A stretch of 50,054 nt of DNA from Microvirga sp. (GCF_014699075.1 NZ_JACXAB010000029.1:1-50054); one strand, 5' to 3'; positions 6,692-14,587 are shown, numbered from the stretch's first letter. The notes: generated by a model from the letters alone, not told the origin. Made by a program: numbers and translations.

Positions 6692-8222
6692 TTGCCAGCT
6701 CCTCCCGATCAACCGTGCGCAGGGTCAGGATGAACGTCGTCCCACCTCCCGGCTTGCCTTCGACAGCGATCTTACCCCCATGCGACTCGATGATGGTACG
6801 GCAGATCGACAGGCCCACACCCATTCCGTTCTTCTTCGTCGTCACGAAAGGCTGGAACAGGTTTTCCGCGATCTCCGGCGCAATGCCGCTCCCCGTGTCT
6901 TCGACACTGATGGCGACCATGCGTTCCTCAGGCATCGCACTTGTCCTGATGACGAGCTCCCGGCGGGGCTGATCCTGCATCGCCTCGATGGCGTTGCGGA
7001 CGAGGTTCAGCAGGACCTGCTGGATCTGGATGCGGTCGGCGAGCACGAGGGGGGCATTCGGATCGAGGCTGAAGGTGACGCGAACCCCCTTTTCCTTCGC
7101 TCCGACGAGGGCGAGGGCGCTGGCCTCCTCTATCAGCCTGGGCAGGCTCTCGATGTTTCGCTCGCTCTCGCCGCGGGCCACGAACTCGCGTAGATGCCGG
7201 ATCACCTGTCCCGCCCGTAAGGCCTGGTCAGCCGCCTGGTTGACGGCGTCCCGCAGCATGGCCACCTGGTCCCCCTCCATGCGCTGAAGGATGCGCCGGC
7301 ACCCCTTGAGATAATTGGCAATGGCTGTCAGGGGCTGGTTGATCTCGTGGGCCAGTGTCGAGGCCATCTCGCCAAGGGCGGTGAACCGCGACATGTGAAC
7401 AAGCTCGGACTGAAGCTCCTGGAGGCGTGTCTCGGTCCTTTGGCGCTCCGAAAGGTCGCGCACGAATCCGGTGAAGAAACGCATCCCACCGGAGTGCATC
7501 TCGCCCACTGCGAGTTCCATGGGGAAGGTCGAGCCGTCCTTGCGCTGGCCGACGACCACACGTCCGATGCCGATGATGCGGCGCTCGCCGGTCGCGAGAT
7601 ACCGATGCATGTAGCTGTCATGCTGGCTGCGGTAGGGTTCCGGCATGAGAATGCTGACGTTCCGGCCGACGACCTCTCCCGGGTCGTACCCGAATTGCCT
7701 TACGGCAGTCGCGCTGAAGGATTGGATCCGCGCCTGCTCGTCGATGACGACCATGGCATCCGGGACGGTCTCCAGGATCGAGCGGAGATGGGCCTCCCGG
7801 GCCCGTAGCGACTCCTCCGCCACCACCCGTTCAGTGACATCCCGGATGACCTTGGCGTATCCATGGATCTCGTCAGTCTCGTCCCGCAGGGGCGTCACCA
7901 CGACGTAAGCGATGTAGCTTGACCCGTCCTTTCGCAAGCGTACGCCCTGCTCCTGATGCCGACCTGTCTCACGCACCATGGCAAGCTCCCTTGCGGGCTT
8001 GCCGTCCTCGATGGCCTCCGGCGGATACAGCATCGAGAAGTGTCGGCCCAGGATTTCGTCCTCACGCCAGCCACTGATATCTTCCGCACCGGCATTCCAG
8101 CTTGTGATCCGTCCATCCGTGTCCAGCACGACGAGGGCAATGTCGGTGACGGCATCGACCAGGAGTTCGGCCATCCTCGGATGCGTGTGGAGGAACCTGC
8201 GTCCCTTTGCTTCGTAACTCAC
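6681..8222 (-). CDS. fixL: FixL-type oxygen-sensing histidine kinase
   Basis: 513 aa, no membrane span seen. Two PAS domains: the first around residues 20-135 (DTDGRITSWNAGAED), the second around 140-260. The second has FixL heme-pocket features: proximal His in SQHDSYMHRYLATGERR and Arg in IIGIGRVVVG, then FFTGFVRDLSERQ. The kinase core follows with H-box LAHEINQPLTAIANY, N-box LVRNAIEAM, and G boxes VEDTGSGIAPE and GMGVGLSICR. It therefore should autophosphorylate when oxygen leaves the heme and pass phosphate to FixJ. The GTG start at 8222 has GGAGGG 4 bases upstream. No Nnr-type box precedes it. Confidence 0.88.
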   Translation of the reverse strand: MSYEAKGRRFLHTHPRMAELLVDAVTDIALVVLDTDGRITSWNAGAEDISGWREDEILGRHFSMLYPPEAIEDGKPARELAMVRETGRHQEQGVRLRKDGSSYIAYVVVTPLRDETDEIHGYAKVIRDVTERVVAEESLRAREAHLRSILETVPDAMVVIDEQARIQSFSATAVRQFGYDPGEVVGRNVSILMPEPYRSQHDSYMHRYLATGERRIIGIGRVVVGQRKDGSTFPMELAVGEMHSGGMRFFTGFVRDLSERQRTETRLQELQSELVHMSRFTALGEMASTLAHEINQPLTAIANYLKGCRRILQRMEGDQVAMLRDAVNQAADQALRAGQVIRHLREFVARGESERNIESLPRLIEEASALALVGAKEKGVRVTFSLDPNAPLVLADRIQIQQVLLNLVRNAIEAMQDQPRRELVIRTSAMPEERMVAISVEDTGSGIAPEIAENLFQPFVTTKKNGMGVGLSICRTIIESHGGKIAVEGKPGGGTTFILTLRTVDREELANAE

Positions 8223-8332
8223 TCGTCCCTCCAACGGGCATTGCGGTGGCGATCCGTGCCGTCAACGGACAGTTCACTCCCTCGGCCCGACAGGCCCGCG
8301 CTGGACCGCCTGCGTAACAGGTGGGCGTTAAC

Positions 8333-8451
8333 CGTGGTTCCCGGCAGTAATGCAAGGTCCGTGCAGGACACCGACGGAGCTACCCTCCGACTGTCCCGCG
8401 ACTGTCCTCCAGGATACGGCCGTTCGCCGGAGAAGGGAACCGCACGGCCCC
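8333..8451 (+). ncRNA. Probable cobalamin riboswitch, no sense gene downstream
   Basis: The plus strand shows a closing stem GGTTCCC (8335-8341) with GGGAACC (8435-8441). A core GGAGCTACCCTCCGACTGT (8376-8394) resembles the conserved G-C-T-G-C-C-C-x-C-G-C-A-A-C-T-G-T segment. A B12-box-like CCAGGATACGGCC (8409-8421) follows. Order and spacing fit a compact cobalamin aptamer. The transcript would run into the 3' end of nnrS, which lies on the opposite strand, so no sense gene is available. A hairpin TTCACCCG/CGGGTGAA (8459-8478) follows, inside the nnrS C-terminus. It may be a relic of a lost cobalt/cobalamin gene or control an antisense RNA. Identified by eye only; no covariance model was run. 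Confidence 0.5.
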
Positions 8452-9636
8452 TCAGGACTTCACCCGAGGGCGGGTGAATACGTTCCAGTAGGCCAGCCCG
8501 AACCCCAAGAAGGCGGCGGCCCAGCCTCCTCCGGCCAGGTGCAGCAGCGTGCCGCTCCAGGCGGGATGGATCGCCGCGCATATGCGCGCGACGGCGGCCG
8601 CGACGATCAGCCCGTAAAGGAGCTGGACGGGGGCCGTGGCGACGAGCGCCCTCCCCGTATGGCCGAGGCTTGCCCGGGACATCACCGCCAGCGTCATCAC
8701 GCCCATGGCGCCGCCCGTCCAGGCATGGATACCCGCGCCGGTGGAGATCAGGCCCAGGGATGCCAGACCAGTCAGGACGAAGCCGAGCGGCACGAATCCA
8801 TAAGCCACGTGCAGGATCAGGACGAGACGGTCCCTCCAGGTACGCTCGCCCGCCCAACGGCCAAGCCGTATCGCCTGGAGCAGCCCGGCGACGATCAGGG
8901 CCGCGCCGGTGACGAGCAGGTCCGGTGCGGCGATCCATGCCAGAAGCGCGGTGCCGGCCGCGACCATCGAGACCACGTCGAAGCGGCCGAACGATGCCGG
9001 CAAGCGGCCGGGGTTCTCGCGTGCGAGCCAATTGCGGGTGAAGCTCGGGATGATGCGCCCGCCGACCAGCATGATCAGCATCATAGTGGCGGCAATCCCG
9101 ATGCGGATGCCGTAGTCGGCGGCACCGAGGACATGAGCCTCGATGTGGAAAACGATGTTGCCGATCGTGAGAACCCCCAGCGCAACCAGCACCTTGAGGT
9201 TGCGCCAGTTCCTGCCCCTGACGATCTCGCGGGCCATGGCCGCGCCCACAAGCAGCAGAAACGCGTTGTCGACGAGCGCCGCGGACTCCCAGCCGATCCA
9301 AGCCGACGTCGTGACGGCGAGGCGGCCTGCGACCCAGGTCAGCACGATGGCGAGCAGGGGCCGCCCCTGGAGCGGCATGCGCCCGGTCCAGTTCGGGACG
9401 GCCGTCAGCAGGAAGCCGGTGATCACGGCCGGGAGATACCCGTACAGCATCTCGTGGATGTGCCAGTCGCGCGGGGCGAAAGCGATCGACAGCTCCAACT
9501 CTCCATAGAACACCGGCAGCCAGGCCAGGATCGCGAGGCCGGCATAGAGGGAGCCGAGGAGGAAGAACGGCCGGAAGCCGTATGAGAGGAGCGCGGGTCC
9601 CTCGTAATCGCGCAGGCGTGGGATCGGAGCCATCAT
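8452..9636 (-). CDS. nnrS: NnrS family heme-copper membrane protein
   Basis: 394 aa with about twelve membrane spans. Family motifs include LLSYGFRPFFLLG at the N-terminus, DWHIHEMLYGY near residue 57, AVPNWTGR, FHIEAHVLG, GGRIIPSFTRNWL and VMSRASLGHTGR. NnrS proteins bind heme and copper and help cells tolerate NO and resist nitrosative stress to iron-sulfur and dinitrosyl-iron pools. The start ATG at 9636 overlaps the stop of ccoG by four bases (ATGA), with GAAGGAGG just upstream, so the two are translationally coupled. Probable unit: pseudoazurin, ccoG, nnrS, driven from the box at 11686. Confidence 0.9.
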   Translation of the reverse strand: MMAPIPRLRDYEGPALLSYGFRPFFLLGSLYAGLAILAWLPVFYGELELSIAFAPRDWHIHEMLYGYLPAVITGFLLTAVPNWTGRMPLQGRPLLAIVLTWVAGRLAVTTSAWIGWESAALVDNAFLLLVGAAMAREIVRGRNWRNLKVLVALGVLTIGNIVFHIEAHVLGAADYGIRIGIAATMMLIMLVGGRIIPSFTRNWLARENPGRLPASFGRFDVVSMVAAGTALLAWIAAPDLLVTGAALIVAGLLQAIRLGRWAGERTWRDRLVLILHVAYGFVPLGFVLTGLASLGLISTGAGIHAWTGGAMGVMTLAVMSRASLGHTGRALVATAPVQLLYGLIVAAAVARICAAIHPAWSGTLLHLAGGGWAAAFLGFGLAYWNVFTRPRVKS

Positions 9637-11078
9637 CGGCCTCCTTCGACTGGAATGAACACGTCCTGCGCCGTCACGGCGCCGTCCGAGGCGACGTCGG
9701 TCGCGGTGAATGCGATGGGCTGCCTGTCGTCCGCAGGAGCCGTGACGAGCACGCGCAATTCGCGGGTCGTGTCAGCGGCTACCCTCACCGGGCCGTCCTC
9801 GCCGACGGTCTCGACGGTCGCGGCGTGCAACCCGGAGACCTCCAGCCGAAACGAGCGTTCGACATCGGCCTTGTTGTAGAGCCGGACCGCGTAGCCGTTT
9901 CGGGCCCGTCCGTCGGAGAGCCTCACGGCAACGGGATTGCGGTCGTGGATGACGGTGATCTTGGCATCGCTCCGCATCGAGAGGCTCACGCCCATCGCCC
10001 CGGCCAGTGCCACGACGCACAGCCCGAGACCGATGGTCTTCGGCCTGATCACGCGTCGACGGGCAGGCTCGTTCCTGCGTTCACGCTCGATGTTCGTCCA
10101 GGCCTCGTAGTCGATGAGGCCACGCGGACGGTCGAGCTTGGCCATCACGCTGTCGCAGGCGTCGACGCACAGGCCGCAGTTGATGCAGGCGAAGTTCGGT
10201 CCCTCGCGGATGTCGATGCCGATCGGGCAGACGTTCACGCATTGCATGCAGTCGACGCAATCCCCGGCAGGTTCTCCCTTCGCACGCAGCTCCAGTGCCT
10301 TCTTGGCGGAGGCGCGGGGCTCGCCCCGGCGGTCGCGGTAGTTGACGGTCAGCGCCTCGGGATCCCAGATCGCGCCCTGGAGTCGCGGCCACGGGCACAT
10401 CCAGGTACAGACCTGCTCGCGGGCGAAACCCGCCAGGGTGTATGTCGTGCAGGTCAGGATGCCGACCCAGGCATAGGCGAGCATGGAGGCGCGGCCCGTC
10501 GCGAGATCGGCCACAAGCGTCGGCGCGTCGGTGAAGTAGAGGACGAAGGCACCTCCCGTGCCCATGGCGATGAGGAGCCAGATCGTATGCTTGACGCCGA
10601 TCTCCAGCACGCGCCGCGCAGTCAGCGGGGCGTCATGCTTCTTCAGGCGCTCCCTGCGGTCACCCTCGACGAGGCGCTCGACGAGAAGGAACAGGTCGGT
10701 CCAGACGGTCTGCGGACAGAAGTAGCCGCACCAGACGCGCCCCGCGACGGCATTGAGCCAGATGAGGACCAGCGTCGCCAGGACCAGAAGGCCCGTGAGG
10801 TAGTAGACCTCCTGCGGCCAGATCTCGATGAAGAGGAAATAGAGGCGTCCGCGCTCGAGGTCGAGGAGCACGGCCTGGTCAGGCTGGCCGGGACCACGCG
10901 CCCAGCGGACGAACGGCATGACGTAATAGATGGCCAGACAGCAGACCAGCGCGATCCACTTCAGGCGGCGGTAGCGGCCGGAGACGGACTGGGGGACGAC
11001 CCTTTCCGTGATGACACCGCGCTTCGGCTTGCGAAGGTGCGCCCGTTCGGGCTTGAAGCTGATGTCGAGGGTGGCCAT
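9633..11078 (-). CDS. ccoG: CcoG/RdxA-type polyferredoxin membrane protein
   Basis: 481 aa. An N-terminal membrane region carries VWCGYFCPQTVW and WMCPWPRLQ motifs. A double 4Fe-4S ferredoxin segment follows around residues 265-320 (CVDCMQCVNVCPIG and CINCGLCVDACD). After a further span comes a C-terminal periplasmic Ig-like domain ending VFIPVEGGR. CcoG-type proteins reduce copper, Cu(II) to Cu(I), during assembly of cbb3 oxidase. Here, next to pseudoazurin and nnrS and with no cbb3 genes in view, copper delivery to NirK/NosZ/pseudoazurin is a sensible inference. Start at 11078 (MATLDISFKPE) fits the family; the ribosome-binding site is weak and the frame stays open to 11141. Confidence 0.85.
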   Translation of the reverse strand: MATLDISFKPERAHLRKPKRGVITERVVPQSVSGRYRRLKWIALVCCLAIYYVMPFVRWARGPGQPDQAVLLDLERGRLYFLFIEIWPQEVYYLTGLLVLATLVLIWLNAVAGRVWCGYFCPQTVWTDLFLLVERLVEGDRRERLKKHDAPLTARRVLEIGVKHTIWLLIAMGTGGAFVLYFTDAPTLVADLATGRASMLAYAWVGILTCTTYTLAGFAREQVCTWMCPWPRLQGAIWDPEALTVNYRDRRGEPRASAKKALELRAKGEPAGDCVDCMQCVNVCPIGIDIREGPNFACINCGLCVDACDSVMAKLDRPRGLIDYEAWTNIERERRNEPARRRVIRPKTIGLGLCVVALAGAMGVSLSMRSDAKITVIHDRNPVAVRLSDGRARNGYAVRLYNKADVERSFRLEVSGLHAATVETVGEDGPVRVAADTTRELRVLVTAPADDRQPIAFTATDVASDGAVTAQDVFIPVEGGR

Positions 11079-11098
11079 CGGGCGCTGCAAGGATGTTG

Positions 11099-11130
11099 GC
11101 GCCGCCGCGGCATGATCGCCGCGGCGGCGC
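11099..11130 (-). terminator. Strong hairpin after the pseudoazurin gene
   Basis: Perfect 13-bp stem GCGCCGCCGCGGC / GCCGCGGCGGCGC with loop ATGATC between pseudoazurin and ccoG. No T run follows, so it may stabilise the short pseudoazurin message or partly terminate, leaving less ccoG-nnrS transcript. The hairpin is seen; its function is inferred. Confidence 0.55.
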
Positions 11131-11150
11131 AAGGGCCTCAAGGCACGCCG

Positions 11151-11606
11151 TTACTTGGCGGCAGTCGTGGTGGTGGCGAGCTTGTCGAACAGGTTGGCGA
11201 AGGCCTGCTTGGCCTTGCCGGGGTGCGTGGCAGCCTTGGCCTGGTCAACGTTGGCCGCGTCGCCGACCACGATCATCCCGACCATGCCCATGCCGTAGTG
11301 CGGCTTGCACTTGTAGCCGTACACGCCGGGCTTGTCGAAGGTGATGGCAAGCTCCTCGTTGATCTTGCCGACGAACTTCTGCCCGCCTTCCGGCACCATG
11401 GCATCGACGGTCTCGACGTTGTGGCCCTTGTCCGAGGCCACGAACTTCACCGTATCGCCGGGATTGATCTTCACCAGCGCCGGCTCGAACACCATGACGC
11501 CGTCGGTGCCCTTGTTGAGCATCTTGACCTCGACCTCGGCGGCACCGGCCGCACCTGCGAATCCGAGGGCAGCCACGAGAGCGCCGAGCACGATAACCTT
11601 ACGCAT
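11151..11606 (-). CDS. Pseudoazurin (periplasmic blue copper electron donor)
   Basis: 151 aa. Sec signal peptide MRKVIVLGALVAALGFAGAA, then a cupredoxin domain with type 1 copper ligands: His in KGHNVETVD, and Cys, His, Met in KCKPHYGMGMVG. It shuttles electrons from the cytochrome bc1 pool to NirK, and possibly to NosZ. The C-terminal tail (KAKQAFANLFDKL) is the usual pseudoazurin extension. The start at 11606 has AAGGAGAAGG upstream. The box at 11686-11699 gives a predicted 45-base leader, tying it to NO/anoxia control. First gene of the unit ahead of ccoG and nnrS. Confidence 0.92.
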   Translation of the reverse strand: MRKVIVLGALVAALGFAGAAGAAEVEVKMLNKGTDGVMVFEPALVKINPGDTVKFVASDKGHNVETVDAMVPEGGQKFVGKINEELAITFDKPGVYGYKCKPHYGMGMVGMIVVGDAANVDQAKAATHPGKAKQAFANLFDKLATTTTAAK

Positions 11607-11685
11607 GATCCTTCTCCTTGGTTGAAACCTGCGAGCCTCACCGGCTCTTGAGGAGAAGTCATACGCCTCGTTGCGGTGGGCTTGT

Positions 11686-11699
11686 TTGATCTGACGCAA
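11686..11699 (-). promoter_or_regulatory. Nnr/Fnr-type box before pseudoazurin
   Basis: TTGATCTGACGCAA on the plus strand. Predicted minus-strand start near 11651, 45 bases before the start codon at 11606. Confidence 0.65.
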
Positions 11700-11928
11700 A
11701 CTGGGAGACGTTCTTCGTCGAAACGTCCGGAATCGTGTTCCATTCCCATGACAAGGATACGCAGCCTTGAGATGCATCAATTCGGCTGGATCGGCGCCAT
11801 TGTAAGTGATGCTGGGCAACGAGTACGGTGATGGTCCTCGTCCAGCCGGCCCAGGGTGGGGCCGCGAGATCCACGCACGACGCGGCGTGATCTCCCTTCC
11901 CTTGGGATGCCATTGACCTCACGCTTGA
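11700..11928. other. Promoter region of the Crp/Fnr gene, no clear motif
   Basis: No TTG-N8-CAA box was found before the regulator at 11929. TTGACCTCACGCTTGAA at about 11913-11929 has a half-site appearance but the wrong spacing. No coding feature was seen. Confidence 0.3.
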
Positions 11929-12648
11929 ATGAGAGATGGAATCCGTAAAATGCCGAACCTGGACAAGTCGCTCGTGGCCGATCTTCCGATGTTCGCGGGG
12001 GTGGAGCCGGACGATCTCAACGACATCCTCCGGGAAGCGCAATCGATCCGCTACCAGAAGGGGGCAAGCGTCTTCCAGCAGGACGAGGAGGCTCATTCCT
12101 TCTTCATCCTTCTCCACGGACACCTGCGGGTCATGAAGGTCACGCCCGACGGGCAGCAGGTCGTGGTGCGCTATGTGACGCCCGGCGAGATCTTCGGGAT
12201 CGCCATGGCCATGGGGCGTGGCACCTACCCGGCGACGGCCCTCGCCGTCGTGGACAGCCTCGCCCTCGTCTGGCCGTCCGCGGCCTGGCCCCGCCTCGTC
12301 GCGAAGCATCCCTCGCTCGCCGTCAACACGATCCAGACCGTCGGAAGCCGCCTTCAGGACGCCCACACCCGGGTCGTCGAGATGTCGACGGAGCAGGTCG
12401 AGAGGCGCGTCGCCCACGCGCTCCTGCGTCTCGCCAAGCAGGCCGGGCGGAAGGGCGAGGACGGCATCCGGATCGACTTCCCGATCTCACGTCAGGACGT
12501 CGCGGAGATGACGGGAACCACGCTCCACACGGTCAGCCGCATCCTGAGCGCCTGGGAGGACCAGGGCCTCGTCGAGAGCGGACGCCAGAGGATCTCGATC
12601 CGGGACCCGCACAAGCTGTTCATCCTTGCCGAGCGCCCGTCGGGCTGA
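11929..12648 (+). CDS. nnrR: NnrR-type Crp/Fnr transcription regulator
   Basis: 239 aa. Cyclic-nucleotide-fold sensor domain at about 10-125 (QQDEEAHSFFILLHGHLRVM, YVTPGEIFG), dimer helix, then a winged helix at 165-225 with ISRQDVAEMTGTTLHTVSRI. There is no cysteine in the whole protein, so it cannot hold an Fnr-type iron-sulfur cluster; NO sensing by heme, as proposed for Dnr/NnrR, is more likely. The recognition helix has His where Fnr has Glu (LHTVSR against ETVSR). It is the prime candidate reader of the TTG-N8-CAA boxes. An internal ATG at 11950 is an alternative start; neither has a strong ribosome-binding site. Symbol assigned by type and context. Confidence 0.78.
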   Translation: MRDGIRKMPNLDKSLVADLPMFAGVEPDDLNDILREAQSIRYQKGASVFQQDEEAHSFFILLHGHLRVMKVTPDGQQVVVRYVTPGEIFGIAMAMGRGTYPATALAVVDSLALVWPSAAWPRLVAKHPSLAVNTIQTVGSRLQDAHTRVVEMSTEQVERRVAHALLRLAKQAGRKGEDGIRIDFPISRQDVAEMTGTTLHTVSRILSAWEDQGLVESGRQRISIRDPHKLFILAERPSG

Positions 12649-12659
12649 GTCCCCTCCCC

Positions 12660-12914
12660 TCATGCGGGCCAGCGGGCCGGGACGGGCGCTGACCCGTCCC
12701 GGGCTGCGGGAGCGGACCCCTGCGCGATGATGGCCCTCAGGTCGGTCAGGAATTCCGCCTGATCGACGCCATGCTCGCGGCAGGCGTCGGCCACTGTGTG
12801 GAAGCAGGCGATCGGACAGCCGACGCAGTGCATTTTGTGGTTCAGGAAGGCCCGGATCGTCATGGGCCAGCGCCGCATGACGTCGTCGACGAATTGTGTG
12901 GGTTCAAGGGGCAT
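12660..12914 (-). CDS. DUF1858 small redox-disulfide protein
   Basis: 84 aa. The motif KMHCVGCPIACFHTVADAC is the hallmark of DUF1858 / hybrid-cluster-associated redox disulfide proteins: a C-x2-C pair in a helix-rich fold, with FVDDVMRRWPMTIRAFLNH before it. Such proteins often sit beside anaerobic or NO-stress genes; a thiol redox or metal relay role is likely but unproven. The start at 12914 has GCGGAGG 6 bases upstream. The frame extends to 12944, but the box at 12980 predicts a transcript start at about 12945, so the inner ATG is preferred. It converges on nnrR with an 11-base gap. Confidence 0.78.
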   Translation of the reverse strand: MPLEPTQFVDDVMRRWPMTIRAFLNHKMHCVGCPIACFHTVADACREHGVDQAEFLTDLRAIIAQGSAPAARDGSAPVPARWPA

Positions 12915-12979
12915 CATGGCCTCCGCGCTGATGGTTCGATTCACATAACCCCTTCTAACCAGTTTTCCGCTGTCCCTCT

Positions 12980-12993
12980 TTGCGCGGCATCAA
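12980..12993 (-). promoter_or_regulatory. Nnr/Fnr-type box before DUF1858 gene
   Basis: TTGCGCGGCATCAA on the plus strand. Minus-strand start predicted near 12945, 31 bases before 12914. Confidence 0.55.
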
Positions 12994-13027
12994 CCAGGCT
13001 AAAGGTGCCGAGCGCGTGGGTATTTGT

Positions 13028-13041
13028 TTGAGGTGGGGCAA
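13028..13041 (+). promoter_or_regulatory. Nnr/Fnr-type box before DUF2249 gene
   Basis: TTGAGGTGGGGCAA. Predicted plus-strand start near 13076, leaving a long leader of about 165 bases before 13242. It lies 34 bases from the box that serves the opposite strand. Confidence 0.5.
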
Positions 13042-13241
13042 AGAAGCGGCGGGCTCGATGGGAGAGTGTCCCGGTCATCGAAGGAGGGCCGTCATCGAGG
13101 ACGCGCGGGAGCGCTCCTGCACCGGCTCCCGAATGCGCCTTCCATCGATGCCACCCTCGTCCGGGATCCGCAGGGATACCCGGACCTCATCACGTAAAGC
13201 GGCCGGAACCTGCCAGGTCGCCCGCCAAGGAATGCTTGCCG
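13042..13241 (+). other. Long leader before DUF2249 gene
   Basis: Mostly the predicted 5' untranslated region. A 43-codon GTG frame (13066..13197) is open but begins upstream of the predicted transcript start and has a poorly spaced ribosome-binding site, so it is not called. Confidence 0.3.
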
Positions 13242-13490
13242 ATGTGCAGTTGCAACGTCACCGAGACCGTCATCGATGTCCGCCAGATCATGCCGCGGAT
13301 GCGCCACCCCCTGATCTTCAGCACCTTCGACCAACTCCAACCGGGCGAGGGTTTCGTGCTCCTGAACGACCACGATCCCAGGCCCCTCCTCTACCAGTTC
13401 AACGTCAACTACCCGGGCGACTTTGGATGGGATTACGAAGCGGATGGACCCGATCTCTGGCGGGTGCGCATCAGCCGCGCGGCAGCCTGA
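13242..13490 (+). CDS. DUF2249 domain protein
   Basis: 82 aa. VIDVRQIMPRMRHPLIFSTF, LQPGEGFVLLNDHDPRPL and a GWDYEADGPDLWRVRISR ending are the standard DUF2249 pattern (SirA/TusA-like alpha-beta fold; conserved ND-H-DP-P-L). These domains occur with anaerobic and NO-response genes and may bind small ligands or heme; function unproven. Start taken at ATG 13242 (MCSCNVTET), with AAGGA upstream; TTG at 13236 is possible. The CSC at the N-terminus could be a metal or redox site. The next gene, nnrU, starts 90 bases on. Confidence 0.78.
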   Translation: MCSCNVTETVIDVRQIMPRMRHPLIFSTFDQLQPGEGFVLLNDHDPRPLLYQFNVNYPGDFGWDYEADGPDLWRVRISRAAA

Positions 13491-13580
13491 GGCCGAGTGT
13501 CCGAAAGCGGCCCCGACGCGGAGCCTGGAGCGGCTCCGCGTCACGTCTCCCTTGCCGGACACAACCTGGAAGCGCCATCC

Positions 13581-14273
13581 ATGACCGAGTTTTACATTGC
13601 CCTGGCCGTCTTCCTCGCAGCCCACGTGATACCGGCCAGCCCCGGCCTGCGGTCACGCCTGATCGCCACGATGGGAAGGTCGACCTATCTCAGCGCCTAC
13701 TCGCTCCTGTCCCTCGGGCTGCTCGCTTGGCTCATCCTGGCTGCGCAGCGGGCGGAGACGGTCCTGCTCTGGGACCCCGCCTCCTGGCAGTGGCATGTGC
13801 CCTTCCTCGCCATGCCGGTCGCCGCGTTCCTCCTGATCGCCGGTCTCGCGTGGCCCAATCCGCTCTCGATCTCGCTGCGGAGCGGCAAGGAACCCGGCCC
13901 GATCGTCGCCGTCACGCGCCATCCCGTCCTCTGGGGTTTCCTGATCTGGGCGGCATCGCACGTCCCGCCGAACGGAGGCCTCGTCGCGGTCCTCCTCTTC
14001 GGCGGCATGGCGGCCTTCTCGATGCTCGGGTTCTTCCTGCTGGACCTCAAGGCCCGCAAGCGCATGGGTTCGGAGCGCTGGCGCACACGAAGCGCCGGGA
14101 CGTCGATCGTCCCGTTCAAGGCATTGTTGCAGGGGCGGGCTCCATGGACATCGCTGCGTCCCCTGATGCTGCCCGCCCTGGTTGCGATCGTCGCCTATGC
14201 CTGGTTCGTGCTCCAGGGGCATGCGCTCCTCATCGGACCCGACCCACTCGCAGGCCTTGTCGCGATGGGATAG
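13581..14273 (+). CDS. nnrU: NnrU family membrane protein
   Basis: 230 aa with six or so membrane spans. EFYIALAVFLAAHVIPASPG at the start, the short GRSTYLSAYSLLSLGLLAWL segment, IVAVTRHPVLWGFLIWA and the later helix pair are typical of NnrU, which belongs to the NnrU/isoprenylcysteine-methyltransferase-like group. NnrU genes lie beside nir and nor genes and depend on NnrR; the chemical role is unresolved. Start at 13581 has a weak GGAAG upstream; a GTG at 13497 would add 28 residues of poor quality. Probably co-transcribed with the DUF2249 gene from the box at 13028. Confidence 0.85.
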   Translation: MTEFYIALAVFLAAHVIPASPGLRSRLIATMGRSTYLSAYSLLSLGLLAWLILAAQRAETVLLWDPASWQWHVPFLAMPVAAFLLIAGLAWPNPLSISLRSGKEPGPIVAVTRHPVLWGFLIWAASHVPPNGGLVAVLLFGGMAAFSMLGFFLLDLKARKRMGSERWRTRSAGTSIVPFKALLQGRAPWTSLRPLMLPALVAIVAYAWFVLQGHALLIGPDPLAGLVAMG

Positions 14274-14295
14274 GCGCCCGACCGCCGGATCCGCG

Positions 14296-14451
14296 CTACT
14301 GGGTGACGAAGAGGGTGACCGCGATGGCCACCGACATGGTCACGGCGGCGATCGTGCCGCTCAGCCGCAGTACCCCCATCCGGTGAAGCATCACCGCGAA
14401 GATGACGATGAGCGGTGTCGCCATCACCAGTCCGACCTGTGCATCAGTCAT
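14296..14451 (-). CDS. 51-aa two-span membrane protein opposite norE
   Basis: Short protein with two hydrophobic segments (VGLVMATPLIVIFAVML and GTIAAVTMSVAIAVTLFV) joined by HRMGVLRLSG. The start at 14451 has AGGAGAG 7 bases upstream. It shares the box at 14513-14526 with norE; the minus-strand start predicted near 14478 leaves a 27-base leader. It converges on nnrU. Function not recognised; as a partner of the NO reductase region it may be an accessory subunit or assembly peptide. The frame extends to 14715 but that part lies upstream of the promoter. Confidence 0.65.
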   Translation of the reverse strand: MTDAQVGLVMATPLIVIFAVMLHRMGVLRLSGTIAAVTMSVAIAVTLFVTQ

Positions 14452-14512
14452 GGTTGATCTCTCCTGTCCATGGGTTTCCATCCCTCTATGGACCGGAACG
14501 CCGGGGAGTTGT

Positions 14513-14526
14513 TTGAGGCAGCGCAA
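14513..14526. promoter_or_regulatory. Nnr/Fnr-type box between the 51-aa gene and norE
   Basis: TTGAGGCAGCGCAA. Plus-strand start predicted near 14561, which favours the norE start at 14588 over 14558. Minus-strand start predicted near 14478. Confidence 0.65.
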
Positions 14527-14587
14527 CGAGAATGCCGGATGGGCGCCGTAAGGATCGATGTCGGCAGGTACGGAATGGCTGGGAACG

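Noticed and set aside
8350..9585. 411-codon plus frame downstream of the riboswitch, opposite nnrS
   Set aside because: Considered as the gene controlled by the riboswitch, but it is the mirror of nnrS, Gln/Asp/Arg-rich, and begins inside the aptamer.
9582..11651. 689-codon plus frame opposite ccoG and pseudoazurin
   Set aside because: Covers two well-supported minus genes and has shadow composition.
13066..13197. 43-codon GTG frame before the DUF2249 gene
   Set aside because: Starts upstream of the predicted transcript start and its GGGAGA is too close to the GTG; kept only as a possibility.
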